DNA of 55,580 nt, from contig JAGAPO010000044.1 in assembly GCA_017623215.1 (NCBI GenBank), forward strand, positions 1 through 55,580, in the 5' to 3' direction. The translations under genes were made by a program, and so were the position numbers. Shown piece after piece: positions 17,671 to 28,177 of this stretch; positions within the stretch are counted from its first letter, which is position 1, and each line of letters starts with the position of its first letter. This DNA comes from Lachnospiraceae bacterium (GTDB lineage: Bacteria; Bacillota; Clostridia; Lachnospirales; Lachnospiraceae). The notes beneath the pieces are model-generated. The model was not told the origin of the DNA. It saw only the letters and a list, made by a program, of their open reading frames with translations, and did no database searches.

Positions 17671-19914
17671 TCACCTCATTTCCGATTCCGATCCGGTCTG
17701 CCCGGACACATCTCCTGCCACCTCAGTCGCGACTCTTTCGAATATATTCCCGGTTATCGTAAGCTTGGAAGGAACCCCTGCAACATAGATTCCGCATAAG
17801 CAGTCCTCGCTGCGATTAGTATCAACCACAACATTTCGGATACTTGCGTCTCCTGCGCTTTTTATGTACATCAGACAATTATCCTTCAGAGAATTCGCGC
17901 GAAGCACCGTTCCAATACTGAGCGGCTCTTCATCCATTGCCTCCACGTAGAGGAAGGAATACCCGGGCAGGCTCTTTCCTTCTGTGATACCGCCTGCATG
18001 ACCGTCATACCAGCCGTCCACATGATAGACAGAATTGCCTTCCGTAAACTCATTATTCACGTAGGAATGATACCATTTCACCTGTGCGCTTCCATAGCTG
18101 TACTGTGCACTGCCGCGAATACCGGCGGACCCAACGACCTGAATTCCGTCCGCAACTACGTTGCTGAGTGCCGCGTCAAGCTCTATCATGCCACAGTTCT
18201 GAATCTTCAAATCACAGATATACCAGTTCTCATATAACGGCAGAATTGTCACAGAGGAGGTCTCATCCGGAGCCGCCAAAAACTCCTTTTCTAACGTTAC
18301 CCTGCATCCGTCCACAGCCGTAATCGGGACGGACTGCCCCGCTCCGGTTCCGGACAGAATACATACCTGATAACCGGCCTGTGCCTTTCGCATATCCGTA
18401 CCTTCCGGGAAGGTAATCGTAAAGTCATCCGCCTCTACTGCCCCGATGTAAGAGATTCCGCCGCGCATCAGCGTATCAATGGCTTCTCTCTCCCCATACA
18501 AAATATCGGACATCATAATCCGCGCTATGTAGATATTGCTGCCGCCGATACTCATTCCGTAGCCAAGCAGCGTCATATCCTCTAAGATCGCATATTCCAG
18601 CATCCCAACCGGCATCTCGCCCGATATCGCATAGGTATCTCCGAAATAATTATTCTGCATGACCAGATAGCGAAGCTCCTGCTCCTCCGCGAACAGCGGC
18701 CCCGGCCAGTAAAATTCGCAGTCCTGTATCTTCACATTCTCGCCTGTAATATCAAACAGCGTCGTATTCCAGGTCTGCTTCATAACTGCTTTTCCCCATG
18801 CCCGGTGGAACTGAAGCGAGGCCGGAGTGAACAGATTGGCAGATACGCGAACCTGCTCAATTCGAATATTCTCTGCCGGTTCTTCTGTTGTACCTGCCTT
18901 TATGAGGCTCCCTAATCTTCCTGCAGAAAAATCAAGCTTCTCAATCGCAAAATTACCTTCCGACGTTATCATATACTCCGGAAGCTCGGCAGGGCCTCGC
19001 GTATAGGTAACTCTTCCCATCTCCTCATCATAGATTCCGGAAGTAATCCAGACATCCTTCCAATATATCTGCGTCTCGGTATACCCATCGCCCCGAAGCG
19101 TAATCCCCTCCGGAATGTGAATCGGCTCCGTCAGCAGATAACGCCCGCTCGGAAAATAGAGAATTCCGCCCCCCTTTTCTCCGACCTCTTTCAAAAGAGT
19201 CTGCAGCGCTTTTGTCGCATTCTCCACGCCGCGATTGGAAATTCCGTAATCCAGCACATTATACACTGCCTGGGACCAGGACAGCTCCGGTGACGGTGCA
19301 ATCGTAATGCTTCCGCACTCACACCCGGCATACCCGTTCCAATACCGAACCTGATACGTTCCCTCCGCCATTCCGGTCAAATCTAATGCAACGGAATAGG
19401 CATCATAGACCTTAGATACCATAAGCTTCGTCTCTGTTCCGTCATCAGCAGTCAAGACAGCATAGCACTTCGTATCGTCTGTTGTAATCGAAAGGCATTC
19501 TCCCTGAAGGCGAATCCATCCCCCAGGCGCTGCCGTTCCTCCTTCATTCCCCTGCATCCACTGCACCTTCGGGGCATTCAGAAGGATATCTTCCTTACTT
19601 TCCGGAAGCTTAAGCGTATAGACACCGGGTTCAAACTCCTCCGGAATCTGCAGTGTAAAGGATTGGGAATCTACCCCCTCAAGCTTTACCGACTTCCTTT
19701 TGGTTCCGTCCGAAAGCTCTGCCTTCGTCCATGCCTCATTAAAATATTCTCCCTGAATACTGACTGTATCTCCACCCGATACAACCGTATTACCGGAATA
19801 AAAGACCACCGGCGTATTTCCGGAAGCTTCCTGATCCGTATTATTGCCGCAGGCAGTCAGTCCAATAAGCAGAAGCGCAGATATAGATATAATACTCTTT
19901 TTTATGTACCTCAT
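17671..19914 (-). CDS. lipoprotein with Ig-like domains and beta-helix (paralogue 2)
   Basis: Lipoprotein of 747 residues, a clear paralogue of the flanking genes. The signal peptide ends in LTAC with Cys22. The sequence then follows the same plan: VVFYSGNTVVSGGDTV, NAPKVQWMQGNEG, VYNVLDYGISN, GGGILYFPSGRYLLTEP and GITLRGDGY, with the late motif SGTGAGQ and a C-terminal NRSEDCLCGIYVAGVPSKL shared by all three. Probably recognises a polysaccharide at the cell surface. AAAGGAG lies before the ATG. It lies between the BspA-like gene and paralogue 1. Tandem copies suggest local duplication and divergence, perhaps to cover different linkages. Confidence 0.82.
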   Translation of the reverse strand: MRYIKKSIISISALLLIGLTACGNNTDQEASGNTPVVFYSGNTVVSGGDTVSIQGEYFNEAWTKAELSDGTKRKSVKLEGVDSQSFTLQIPEEFEPGVYTLKLPESKEDILLNAPKVQWMQGNEGGTAAPGGWIRLQGECLSITTDDTKCYAVLTADDGTETKLMVSKVYDAYSVALDLTGMAEGTYQVRYWNGYAGCECGSITIAPSPELSWSQAVYNVLDYGISNRGVENATKALQTLLKEVGEKGGGILYFPSGRYLLTEPIHIPEGITLRGDGYTETQIYWKDVWITSGIYDEEMGRVTYTRGPAELPEYMITSEGNFAIEKLDFSAGRLGSLIKAGTTEEPAENIRIEQVRVSANLFTPASLQFHRAWGKAVMKQTWNTTLFDITGENVKIQDCEFYWPGPLFAEEQELRYLVMQNNYFGDTYAISGEMPVGMLEYAILEDMTLLGYGMSIGGSNIYIARIMMSDILYGEREAIDTLMRGGISYIGAVEADDFTITFPEGTDMRKAQAGYQVCILSGTGAGQSVPITAVDGCRVTLEKEFLAAPDETSSVTILPLYENWYICDLKIQNCGMIELDAALSNVVADGIQVVGSAGIRGSAQYSYGSAQVKWYHSYVNNEFTEGNSVYHVDGWYDGHAGGITEGKSLPGYSFLYVEAMDEEPLSIGTVLRANSLKDNCLMYIKSAGDASIRNVVVDTNRSEDCLCGIYVAGVPSKLTITGNIFERVATEVAGDVSGQTGSESEMR

Positions 19915-19935
19915 GTAACCGCTCCTTTCTCCTCC

Positions 19936-21639
19936 CTACTTTCGCACCACCACGGTATCTTCATCAAAAGCGGAATCATCAAGAGCCGTTACGCTTCTCG
20001 GTATCGTCACCTCTTCTATCAGCGTCCCCGCAAATGCTTCCGCGCCAATCTCAGTCACCCCATCCGGAATGACAATCTCCGTCAGGGCTGTTCCCGTAAA
20101 TGCCTTTTTAGCAATGACGGTTACTCCGCCGGGAATCGAAAACCAGGAAAGCGATGCGTTCCGATTCTCGCCCGTGGCCTCCGCGGTTCCGTTATACCAC
20201 TCTGCCGTCAGGACGGTTCCCCAAAAATCCGCCGTATTATCAGGAAGCACAATCTTTGTCAGACGATCACAGTTCTTATAAGCGTCCCTGGCAATGTAGG
20301 AAACCTGTTCCGGAAAAATAAGCTCCCGAAGCTTTCTGCAGCCTGCGAAGGCAGATCTGCCCACATAACGCAGATCTGCTGAAAAATCCAGTGCCTGCAG
20401 CAATGCTGCTCCGCTGAACGCACTATCTCCGATATCCAGAATATTGGAAATGTCCAGTGTCTCTATCTTTGCACAGCCCGCAAATGTCTCTCTCGGAATC
20501 ACCTTTACATCAGCAGGAAGTCCGAAAGACTGAAGAGCACCGCAATGCCTGAATGCTCCATGCCCGATTGCCGCCGCACTCTGCGGAAGAGCAATCTCCT
20601 TCAAACTGCTGCAGTCCGCGAATGCTTCCGCACCGATTTGCACTACATGGTCCGAGAAGGTTACACGCTCCAGATTCTTACATGCACGAAAAGCTCCGTC
20701 CCCAATCACCATTACACTGTCTGTTAGGGTAACACTCTTTAACTCCTCACAGCCGGAAAACGCATTCTCCGGAATCCATACAATCCCCTCCGGTATGGTA
20801 AGCTCTCCCTCTGTAATCAGCGTCTTTAAATCGCCGGCAAGCAGGACTCCATTCACAACGACCAAATTCTGCCCGGCACTTTTTTCCTCAAGATACGGAG
20901 TCCCGGCAAAGGCATCATTGCCGATAAAGCAAAGACTGTCCGGAAGGGTAATATCCGTCACCTGCGCATCCGCAAACGCATTCGGGGCAATTCCTACAAC
21001 CGTATCCGGAATGACAACCTCACCTGTTACGTTAGTTCCATCAATCAGAATATCATTGGCAATCACCATGCCGCCGTTTGACATTTGCCTGAATTTTAAC
21101 CAAATCGTATCTTGAAATGCGCGGCCGCCAATCCACTTTACGGAGTTCGAGAACTGAACGAAGCCGAGACCGGTACAGCCTTCAAAAGCAGAATCCCCGA
21201 TTTCCACCACTGTCTCGGATATTACAACACTTGCGATATCGGTATTGGAAAATGCATTCTCTCCGACCATGACAACCGGGTAACCCGCTATTTCTTTCGG
21301 AATCAGAATATCAATCGGCGTCCCGCTCCTGCCGGTTACTTTAATCCCGATCCGTTCTCCGTCAGAGACAACGACATAGGTCAGTGCATTCTCCTCATCG
21401 CAGATCTCATCCGATAATTCACTCCATTGAGGACGAATTGCAAGAGCCTGCTCCGCCTTTGCCATGGCAGCCTTACTCTCTTCCGACTCTGCAACGGCTT
21501 CAATGGCTGACCTTGAATTCTTCGTATCCTCCGGTTCTTCGGGCGCGGCTTTCGAGCACCCTGCTGTTAGGGCTAATACCCCCAGCCCCAGCATGAATCC
21601 CTTCAGCCGATTTTCATGGCGACTTTGCTTCCAAGACAT
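19936..21639 (-). CDS. BspA-like leucine-rich-repeat lipoprotein
   Basis: Predicted lipoprotein of 567 residues with Cys28 in LTAGC as the lipid site. The body is a chain of LRR_5/BspA-type repeats, recognisable as ITLPDSLCFIGNDAFAGT, VTLTDSVMVIGDGAFRACKNL, VTFSDHVVQIGAEAFADC and similar units of about 23 residues. BspA-like repeats mediate adhesion and protein or host binding in other bacteria. The start at 21639 is chosen over 21645 because GGAGG (21651-21647) has seven bases spacing to it and only one to the other. It is placed between two beta-helix paralogues, so it is probably part of the same surface apparatus. The ligand is unknown. Confidence 0.85.
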   Translation of the reverse strand: MSWKQSRHENRLKGFMLGLGVLALTAGCSKAAPEEPEDTKNSRSAIEAVAESEESKAAMAKAEQALAIRPQWSELSDEICDEENALTYVVVSDGERIGIKVTGRSGTPIDILIPKEIAGYPVVMVGENAFSNTDIASVVISETVVEIGDSAFEGCTGLGFVQFSNSVKWIGGRAFQDTIWLKFRQMSNGGMVIANDILIDGTNVTGEVVIPDTVVGIAPNAFADAQVTDITLPDSLCFIGNDAFAGTPYLEEKSAGQNLVVVNGVLLAGDLKTLITEGELTIPEGIVWIPENAFSGCEELKSVTLTDSVMVIGDGAFRACKNLERVTFSDHVVQIGAEAFADCSSLKEIALPQSAAAIGHGAFRHCGALQSFGLPADVKVIPRETFAGCAKIETLDISNILDIGDSAFSGAALLQALDFSADLRYVGRSAFAGCRKLRELIFPEQVSYIARDAYKNCDRLTKIVLPDNTADFWGTVLTAEWYNGTAEATGENRNASLSWFSIPGGVTVIAKKAFTGTALTEIVIPDGVTEIGAEAFAGTLIEEVTIPRSVTALDDSAFDEDTVVVRK

Positions 21640-21697
21640 TCCCATACCTCCGTTCTTTCTTACTTAATACTTGACTGAAATTTCAGGGCTTTCCTTT

Positions 21698-23887
21698 CTA
21701 CCACATCTGTCCCTGATTCACCCCCCAGCTCGGCTGATAATGAATCGGCTCATGCACCCGCTCACTGGTATTTCCGGACAGCAGCAGTCGCTCCGGCTCG
21801 CCCTCTATGTAGATACCGCAGCGGCAATCCTCGCTGTGATTGGCATCCAGAATCAGATCACTGACGCTTCCCGGCGCAGCGCTTCTGACGTAAAGCAGAC
21901 ACTCGTCACGCAGTACATTTCCGCGTACGGTACAGCACAGATTGATCAGCTCGTCACATCTTCCGATTACGTAAAGGAAGGAATAGCCGGGGACTCGATG
22001 TGCTACTTCTCTTCGATTGATCGTCTGCCAGTCCTCGACGTTGTCGGGATTGTCGTGATAGTCGAACCATCCGTCTCCGTGGAAACAATTTCCCTCTGAA
22101 AGCGTACAGTTAATAACGGAATTATACCAGTTATTCTGAACCCCCTTATAGGTAAGCTGTCCGTAAGGCTTGATTCCGGCGCTTCTCGTCAGCTTCATTC
22201 CATCTACCACCGTATTTCCCTGCGCCACGTACATCTGAAGCATGCCGCAGTTATCGATCGTGAAGTTGGTGAAGTACCAGTTCCAGAACATCTGGTTTAC
22301 GGTCAGATGGGAGGTCGCATCCGGCGCTGCTGCGAACGGCTCTGCAATCGTAACCGTGTGTCCTTCCACCTTTGTCACATAACGGAACTGTCCTGCTCCG
22401 GTTCCGGATAGGATGCACAGCTTGGAGCCTACCTGGGCCTTTGCCATATTGACATGATCCGGGAAGGTGAATGATATCCCATCCTCTTCTATGACAGCCG
22501 GGCCATGGTATTCGATTCCGACCGCGATATCTGTGGTAAAGGCCTCTTTATCGCCGCAGGTCGTGTCATGGATGTTCATGCGCGACATATAGATGTTCTC
22601 ACCGCCGCAGCCGACATCCCAGTTGCATACTTCGTTATCCTCTATAATTGCTTTGTTCAGCTCGCCAATCGGCATCCAGTAACGGACGGAACTCATATTT
22701 CCGACATAGAGATTCTGCATCAGCAGATATTCCATATGATAGCCGTAGGAGGTCAGACGTCCTGACCAGTTGAAGTGACAGCCCCTTATCTTGATGTTGG
22801 ACCCCTGGATTCCTAACATGTCGTGCTCTTCCTCGTTCCAGATATGCCAGGTCTCCTTCAGAATCGCCCAGTATTGGTTCTGGTGATGTCTTCCGTTGAT
22901 CCCCGCAAATGCGTTCACATGGACGCGCACGTTGTCGATGCGGACGTTTTTCGCAGGTTTTTCTGCGGTTCCGGCTCGAAGCAATCGCCCGATTCGTCCT
23001 GCCGCGAATTCCAGGTTCTCAATCGCAAAGTCGCTGTCCGCTGTAATCATAACCTCCGGGAGCAGGGTCGGGTACCATTCTTTTGACCGTCCGTTCTCAT
23101 GGATTCCTTCGCCGCGCCATTCATCCGTCCAGAACAGCTGCGTATAACGATATCCGTCTCCGCGCAGGATGACGCCGGCCGGGATATGGAAGCATCCGGT
23201 CAGATGATAACGGCCGCGCGGGAAATAAAGGACACCGCCGCCCTCTGCCCCAGCCTTCTCAAGCAGCGCTCTCAGCGCTTCCGTACAGTCAAGCACGGAC
23301 TCGTTCGACAGACCGTACTCCGTTACATTGTAGATATTCTTTCCCCAGGCTTCCTCCGGCGAAGGGGCAATCTTCAGCGTGCCGCACTCGCCGGCAGCAT
23401 AGCCGTTGCTATAGACTGCCTGATAGCTTCCTTCTTTTAGTCCGTTCATCTCGAATCCGACCGAATAATCATCATAGATCCGTTCTGGCAGGAGCCTTGT
23501 TATGCTTCCATCCTCCGCAGTCAGTTCCAGATAAGGGCTGGCATCTACGTTAATCCGCAGGCACTCGCCCTGCAGGCGAACCCAGCCGTTCGGGGTCGCA
23601 GTCTCCCCCTCATCCCCCTGCATCCAGCGCACCTTTGGCTCATTGAGTACGATTGTTAACGGCTCATCGCCGATTAACGAAAGCGTATAGATCCCCTCTG
23701 CAAATGCTTCCGGTATCTGAAATTTGAATGACTGTCGGTTCTGCTGCAAAAGCGGGATCTCCTGTTGTATTGTTCCGTCGGTCAGAACTGCCTTCCAGTT
23801 CTGATCCAGATATTCTCCGCGCACCCCTACCATATTTCCTGCGCGAACCACTGTATTGCCAGAATAAAATACTGCCGGTTTTCTCAT
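21698..23887 (-). CDS. beta-helix protein without signal peptide (paralogue 3)
   Basis: 729 residues, the same domain plan as paralogues 1 and 2, but it starts directly at the first Ig-like domain (MRKPAVFYSGNTVVRAG) with no signal peptide or lipobox. The ribosome site ACGGAGGAAG before the ATG is good, and no signal sequence is found upstream, so this is the natural start. Shared motifs include NEPKVRWMQGDEG, VYNVTEYGLSNESV close to VYNVLDYGISN, GGGVLYFPRGRYHLTGC, GVILRGDGY, LSGTGAGQFR and NHSEDCRCGIYIEGEPERL. Either it acts in the cytoplasm or is exported by another route. The neighbour upstream (1346 residues) also lacks a signal peptide. Confidence 0.8.
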   Translation of the reverse strand: MRKPAVFYSGNTVVRAGNMVGVRGEYLDQNWKAVLTDGTIQQEIPLLQQNRQSFKFQIPEAFAEGIYTLSLIGDEPLTIVLNEPKVRWMQGDEGETATPNGWVRLQGECLRINVDASPYLELTAEDGSITRLLPERIYDDYSVGFEMNGLKEGSYQAVYSNGYAAGECGTLKIAPSPEEAWGKNIYNVTEYGLSNESVLDCTEALRALLEKAGAEGGGVLYFPRGRYHLTGCFHIPAGVILRGDGYRYTQLFWTDEWRGEGIHENGRSKEWYPTLLPEVMITADSDFAIENLEFAAGRIGRLLRAGTAEKPAKNVRIDNVRVHVNAFAGINGRHHQNQYWAILKETWHIWNEEEHDMLGIQGSNIKIRGCHFNWSGRLTSYGYHMEYLLMQNLYVGNMSSVRYWMPIGELNKAIIEDNEVCNWDVGCGGENIYMSRMNIHDTTCGDKEAFTTDIAVGIEYHGPAVIEEDGISFTFPDHVNMAKAQVGSKLCILSGTGAGQFRYVTKVEGHTVTIAEPFAAAPDATSHLTVNQMFWNWYFTNFTIDNCGMLQMYVAQGNTVVDGMKLTRSAGIKPYGQLTYKGVQNNWYNSVINCTLSEGNCFHGDGWFDYHDNPDNVEDWQTINRREVAHRVPGYSFLYVIGRCDELINLCCTVRGNVLRDECLLYVRSAAPGSVSDLILDANHSEDCRCGIYIEGEPERLLLSGNTSERVHEPIHYQPSWGVNQGQMW

Positions 23888-24031
23888 ATATAGCTTCCTC
23901 CGTTCTTCCCTATGCTCTATTCGCCCATACAGGAATCCGAGTCAGTCTCGGAACATTTGCTGGTCCGGACTCCGAAGGCCTGCATGGGCTTTGCTTTTCA
24001 TCAGCTGCCGCCGCTTTCCCGGCGTCTCAAA

Positions 24032-27000
24032 TCAGAACTTCATCTCCCCGAACCCATCCGGTCGGATTCTCGCCTCGCCCGGCTGATCATTCACCAGATT
24101 GGTGCCGGGATTACTGCGGTAAATACGAGCCGTATTGATCTGTCCGGCCGAGTCCGCAACAATAATACCCACATCGCCGGTGAGGGTCGTTCCTGCCTCA
24201 GGCGCCTTCATTCCAAGCTCCTCCCACGGAATCGCCGCGCAGATCCGTACCTTACCGTCGCTGTTTTCCGCTGTAATTGTCACATCGTCCAGCTTACGAA
24301 CCGTGTCAAATACAATGTCTGTAACCGGAGAGGTGTACTTGTAGCTTTCGTCAAGGGCTGTGCCCTTATCCCCGCCGTCAACCTGCCGCATCAGGACAGC
24401 TGCGTTTCGTCCCTCGAACGGCGCGATCAGCAGACGATAATCTCCGGCAGCCGCATCGATCTTCCGATTCGCCGAAGGACTGCACTGGAAATCCACGCAG
24501 TCACCGGTCTTGAACAGGAGTCTCCAGTTATTTCCGCCATTCACCCAGCGAATACCGGAGACCTCGTAGTTCAGGTACAGGCGTCCCTCATCGTACATTG
24601 CCCGGAACGTACCATGCACACTCTGTCCCTTTTTTGCAATCTCGAATCTAACAGCCTTTTCCCAGTTCGGAGCCTCGCCTTCCATCGGAGCGATGATCAG
24701 CGGTTCCTGCTCCTTTTTATTCGCCAGCGCCCGCTCCTGCATATCCGCGTCGGCCCGTACAATCTCTTCATCCGTAATCATCACGCTCACAGGCTCATAA
24801 TGTCTTATGCTGTCCAGTCCTTCAATGCGGATAATGTTGCCCGCCTCACACGCCGGCAGACCTCCATGGCAGCGAACCACGCCGTCCCAGTGCTTCGTAA
24901 AGAGCCCTGAGAAGTGCTCGCCCCGTCCCGAGAACTGCGCGAAGGATACCTTCTTTAAGTCCTCCGCATTCTCCGGGAAGCTGATTCCTGGCAGACGCCC
25001 GTCTCGGGTCAGAATATCAATATACATGCCATCCGTGGTCAGGAAATAATCCTCGCCCATGTTACCGCGAACCATAATAACATCCGAGTCGCCGCAATCC
25101 TTCGCACAGCCCGCAACCTTAAGGCATCCAATCAGCAGGCCCGGCTTCGGCATGGGTGCATGATGAGACCCGTGCACCTCATGGTAGGGCGAGATGTATT
25201 TCCACAGAATCTTACCGTCCGACTTGCGCAGACCTGCCACATAGGTGCTGCCGTCCTGCTCGATGAAAGCAACTGTCAGGTCCTTTCCTGGAATCAGCGC
25301 CGCGGACGCAACCAACTTATATTCATCCGTAATCGGTGTAATTCCCTCCGGCAGATAGACCGGAAGACCGCCGTCACGGAAGCTGACCGGCTTTATCAGG
25401 CACGCCATCGGCTTCTTTCCCGGCTCCTTTTTCGTCAGGTAGAAGGACAGGTCCTCCGACGAGATGGCCGCACTGCTGCAGACGTCAAACGGGATGTACG
25501 GCTGTATTATATGTCCCGCAAACGGCAGCTTGCCCCCTGCCTGCAGGCTGCTGCCGAGCGCCGGAACAATCACGCACTCATCCTTCGTCACATAACCGTC
25601 ATTATTATAATCGTTCCAAAATACCATATCCGCCGGATCCTGATCCGCCCACTCTCCGTAAGGCGCTCTCTCAAATATTCTTCCATGCGCGCCGCCGAAC
25701 AGCTTCAGGAGATTGGCAACCGTTGCCATACCTGCCGCCGGAATCCAGTTCTCTCCCTTTTTCATCATCAGGAAGAACGAGGAGCGGCGCGGCCAGCCCA
25801 ATACTGCGAAATACTCATGACTGTCTCCGGATGCCTCAGAAAAGAACATGCTTCCGTGATCGAACGGGGTATCACCGGGCGTGAACGCAAGCCCTCCTTC
25901 CGGATCCGGATTATACATCACGTTGCCTATCTCCCATTTCCCGGTTCCGGGATCGAGAACCATTTCCGAATACTCCGCAAATGCTTTGGTCGGGTCCTGC
26001 GTATGAATCAGGGTTCCCTGTCCGGCATATCCGCAGTTGCCGATGAATTCCTTCCGGAACTCACCCTCCCTCATCCACACCGAGATTCGGCGCGGCGTGG
26101 TGCCGCCCTCCGTTACCCATATCAATCCGGATGCGTCCACAGCGACCGAGCTCGGTTGGAACAGACCGCCTCTCTCATACGTTCCCTGGCGCGGTCGGCC
26201 GCCGAAGGTACCAATTCGGAGCAGAACCTCTCCGTCCGGTGTGCATTTTATAATCTGCTGCGCAGGACCGCAGTCGGCTATATAAATCTTCCCGTCCGCA
26301 TCCATCGCAATCGCGGCCGGACACTCTGCCGCCAAAAGAGGCGTCGCTGCCTCCTCTCCGGTCTTAAGATTCAGCTTATAGATCCGATTTCCCGCAATAT
26401 AATACGCATCCGTCCCATCCGTTGCCATCGCATACGCATTCTTTTTTTCATCAAACGTACTGGAACCAAGCCGGAACGTCTCCACAGCATCCATATCATC
26501 ATTCTTAAGGGAATACACACGAGTGCAGCCGCCATTCTCCGGATCGATCGCCCGAATCGTATGATCACTGCATCTTGCAAGCAGCACATTCCCGCAGGCT
26601 GCCAGCGCTGTTACCGTGGGCGCTTTCTCCATTTCGAACAATTCCTTTAACGGATACGGCATCGGAAGCTCCTTTCCCTCCCGAACGAACGGCACAAAAT
26701 GCCCATCCGTTACATCCATTCGAAGAAGCTCCACCCCGGAGGCTGACCAATCGTTCGGAATCAGGAAAACGTATTTATCATTCGCCGCCAGCGCATCCGT
26801 ACCGCGAATCTCGCTCCAGCGCTTTGTATACGCCCTCTCTCCCGCAGTCTCTAACAGGAAGGTTCCAAATCCGCCCTCCGCGAACCGCGAGCACACAACA
26901 ATCCCGTCACCCGCCCTTGCAAGCAGATGCGCAATCGTATGATCGGCTCCCCAGCTTCCTCTCGAATCGCTGGTCTTCCACGGCGGCGTTCCGGGATTAT

Positions 27001-28072
27001 AAAAGCTCGACTCATAATACCCGTCAATCCCGTTCGCCGTAATACCGGCAAGCACATATTCTCCGGGCTTCACTAATTTCCCGGCCTCATCAAGTCCATC
27101 CCAGAGCACCTCCACGATCGCCTGCCCGTCTTCTTCTCCCACTTGATATTCTGCAACCGGATAACCGCCCGCCACGTTGCGGATGCGTTCTCCGTCCTTC
27201 GTATTCACCGTCACCGTAAATGTCTTCGCATCGGCCGGTACCTTTACACGCAGCGCAATCGTCCCCGCCGGTGCTTCCGGCTCCTCCCTATAGATTCTGG
27301 GCTCTGCCACAGAATCGGCAAGAAGTACCAGATCGCCCCAGTTCTCTACTCTTGTCCAGAAGAACGAACGCATTCCTCCGCCCGGACGCACGTTATCGCA
27401 ATAGCTGTGAATCGGTCTGTCATTGCCCCCCGCAGGCCCGTAATGGAAATCCATTCCAAGGCGAATCACCTCCCCTGCTTTCATTGAATACTCCTCATCA
27501 AACAGCACCTTCCAGGGCAGGCGTACCTCCTGGATAAAGCCCTTGCCGTCCTCCGCGATCCGATACGCCATCGCGACACCGTCTCCAAGCTCCATCTCAC
27601 CGGGTACCCCGGTATAGAACAGTCTGGACGCATCGTCCCCTTCCCGTTTCACTAATCGTGCCTGCGTATTCTCGCTATCCAGATATACGACATCCACTAC
27701 GCTCTTATCGCCATCGTAGCACCAGAGCGTAATCCAGCTCGGCTGGTTCCCCGCCAGAATGCGCAGCTGCACGCTGTCTGACATCCAGCCCCTGTCCTTA
27801 TCCTGCATTGGATTGAACCGGCTGCACATCGGGTACGGATCTCTCCAGATAAAAGCAAGATACAGGTTATCCTCATCCCACATCGCTGCGGTTTTTACCG
27901 AGAAGATGTCCTTGATACTCGAATCCGCATAGCTCTCAATCAGTCCGGACAGATCCCAGTCATCCAGACGGGCATCCACACGGACCTCCCCTTTTGCCGG
28001 TACGGCAAAGAAGCCCTCGTTGTTGGTCTGTTTGCCAATCATATTCAACGCAGTCTTCTTCTCTTTCTCCAT
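24032..28072 (-). CDS. 1346-residue protein with CBM9-like ends and a beta-propeller core
   Basis: No signal peptide is visible although the domains are carbohydrate-related. An N-terminal CBM9/DOMON-like domain (about 28-240) starts ARLDDWDLSG and carries AAMWDEDNLYLAFIWRD. An Ig/FlgD-like segment follows (about 275-345, WDGLDEAGKLVKPGEY). Then comes a propeller-like region with NHL-type strands (IAMDADGKIYIADCG and VAVDASGLIWVTEGG). An EF-hand-type calcium loop, DYNNDGYVTKDE, lies in the second half. A second CBM9-like domain closes the protein (RAMYDEGRLYLNYEV). No catalytic motif was found, so enzyme activity is not claimed. GGAGGAAAAAGCG precedes the ATG, and a shared regulatory promoter lies upstream at 28178-28240. 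Confidence 0.75.
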   Translation of the reverse strand: MEKEKKTALNMIGKQTNNEGFFAVPAKGEVRVDARLDDWDLSGLIESYADSSIKDIFSVKTAAMWDEDNLYLAFIWRDPYPMCSRFNPMQDKDRGWMSDSVQLRILAGNQPSWITLWCYDGDKSVVDVVYLDSENTQARLVKREGDDASRLFYTGVPGEMELGDGVAMAYRIAEDGKGFIQEVRLPWKVLFDEEYSMKAGEVIRLGMDFHYGPAGGNDRPIHSYCDNVRPGGGMRSFFWTRVENWGDLVLLADSVAEPRIYREEPEAPAGTIALRVKVPADAKTFTVTVNTKDGERIRNVAGGYPVAEYQVGEEDGQAIVEVLWDGLDEAGKLVKPGEYVLAGITANGIDGYYESSFYNPGTPPWKTSDSRGSWGADHTIAHLLARAGDGIVVCSRFAEGGFGTFLLETAGERAYTKRWSEIRGTDALAANDKYVFLIPNDWSASGVELLRMDVTDGHFVPFVREGKELPMPYPLKELFEMEKAPTVTALAACGNVLLARCSDHTIRAIDPENGGCTRVYSLKNDDMDAVETFRLGSSTFDEKKNAYAMATDGTDAYYIAGNRIYKLNLKTGEEAATPLLAAECPAAIAMDADGKIYIADCGPAQQIIKCTPDGEVLLRIGTFGGRPRQGTYERGGLFQPSSVAVDASGLIWVTEGGTTPRRISVWMREGEFRKEFIGNCGYAGQGTLIHTQDPTKAFAEYSEMVLDPGTGKWEIGNVMYNPDPEGGLAFTPGDTPFDHGSMFFSEASGDSHEYFAVLGWPRRSSFFLMMKKGENWIPAAGMATVANLLKLFGGAHGRIFERAPYGEWADQDPADMVFWNDYNNDGYVTKDECVIVPALGSSLQAGGKLPFAGHIIQPYIPFDVCSSAAISSEDLSFYLTKKEPGKKPMACLIKPVSFRDGGLPVYLPEGITPITDEYKLVASAALIPGKDLTVAFIEQDGSTYVAGLRKSDGKILWKYISPYHEVHGSHHAPMPKPGLLIGCLKVAGCAKDCGDSDVIMVRGNMGEDYFLTTDGMYIDILTRDGRLPGISFPENAEDLKKVSFAQFSGRGEHFSGLFTKHWDGVVRCHGGLPACEAGNIIRIEGLDSIRHYEPVSVMITDEEIVRADADMQERALANKKEQEPLIIAPMEGEAPNWEKAVRFEIAKKGQSVHGTFRAMYDEGRLYLNYEVSGIRWVNGGNNWRLLFKTGDCVDFQCSPSANRKIDAAAGDYRLLIAPFEGRNAAVLMRQVDGGDKGTALDESYKYTSPVTDIVFDTVRKLDDVTITAENSDGKVRICAAIPWEELGMKAPEAGTTLTGDVGIIVADSAGQINTARIYRSNPGTNLVNDQPGEARIRPDGFGEMKF

Positions 28073-28177
28073 CGCTTTTTCCTCCTTATTATACCTAATA
28101 GGGAATGCTGCTAAATGCTGTTTTCAGCCTTAACACCCAAGCCGCTGTTTGCCGCTGTCATTCCAGGTGTTATCTTT

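Noticed and set aside
25160..26650. A 496-codon open frame on the plus strand opposite the 1346-residue protein gene
   Set aside because: It is antisense to a well-supported gene, is very rich in Arg, His and Ile, has no ribosome site and no recognisable domain.
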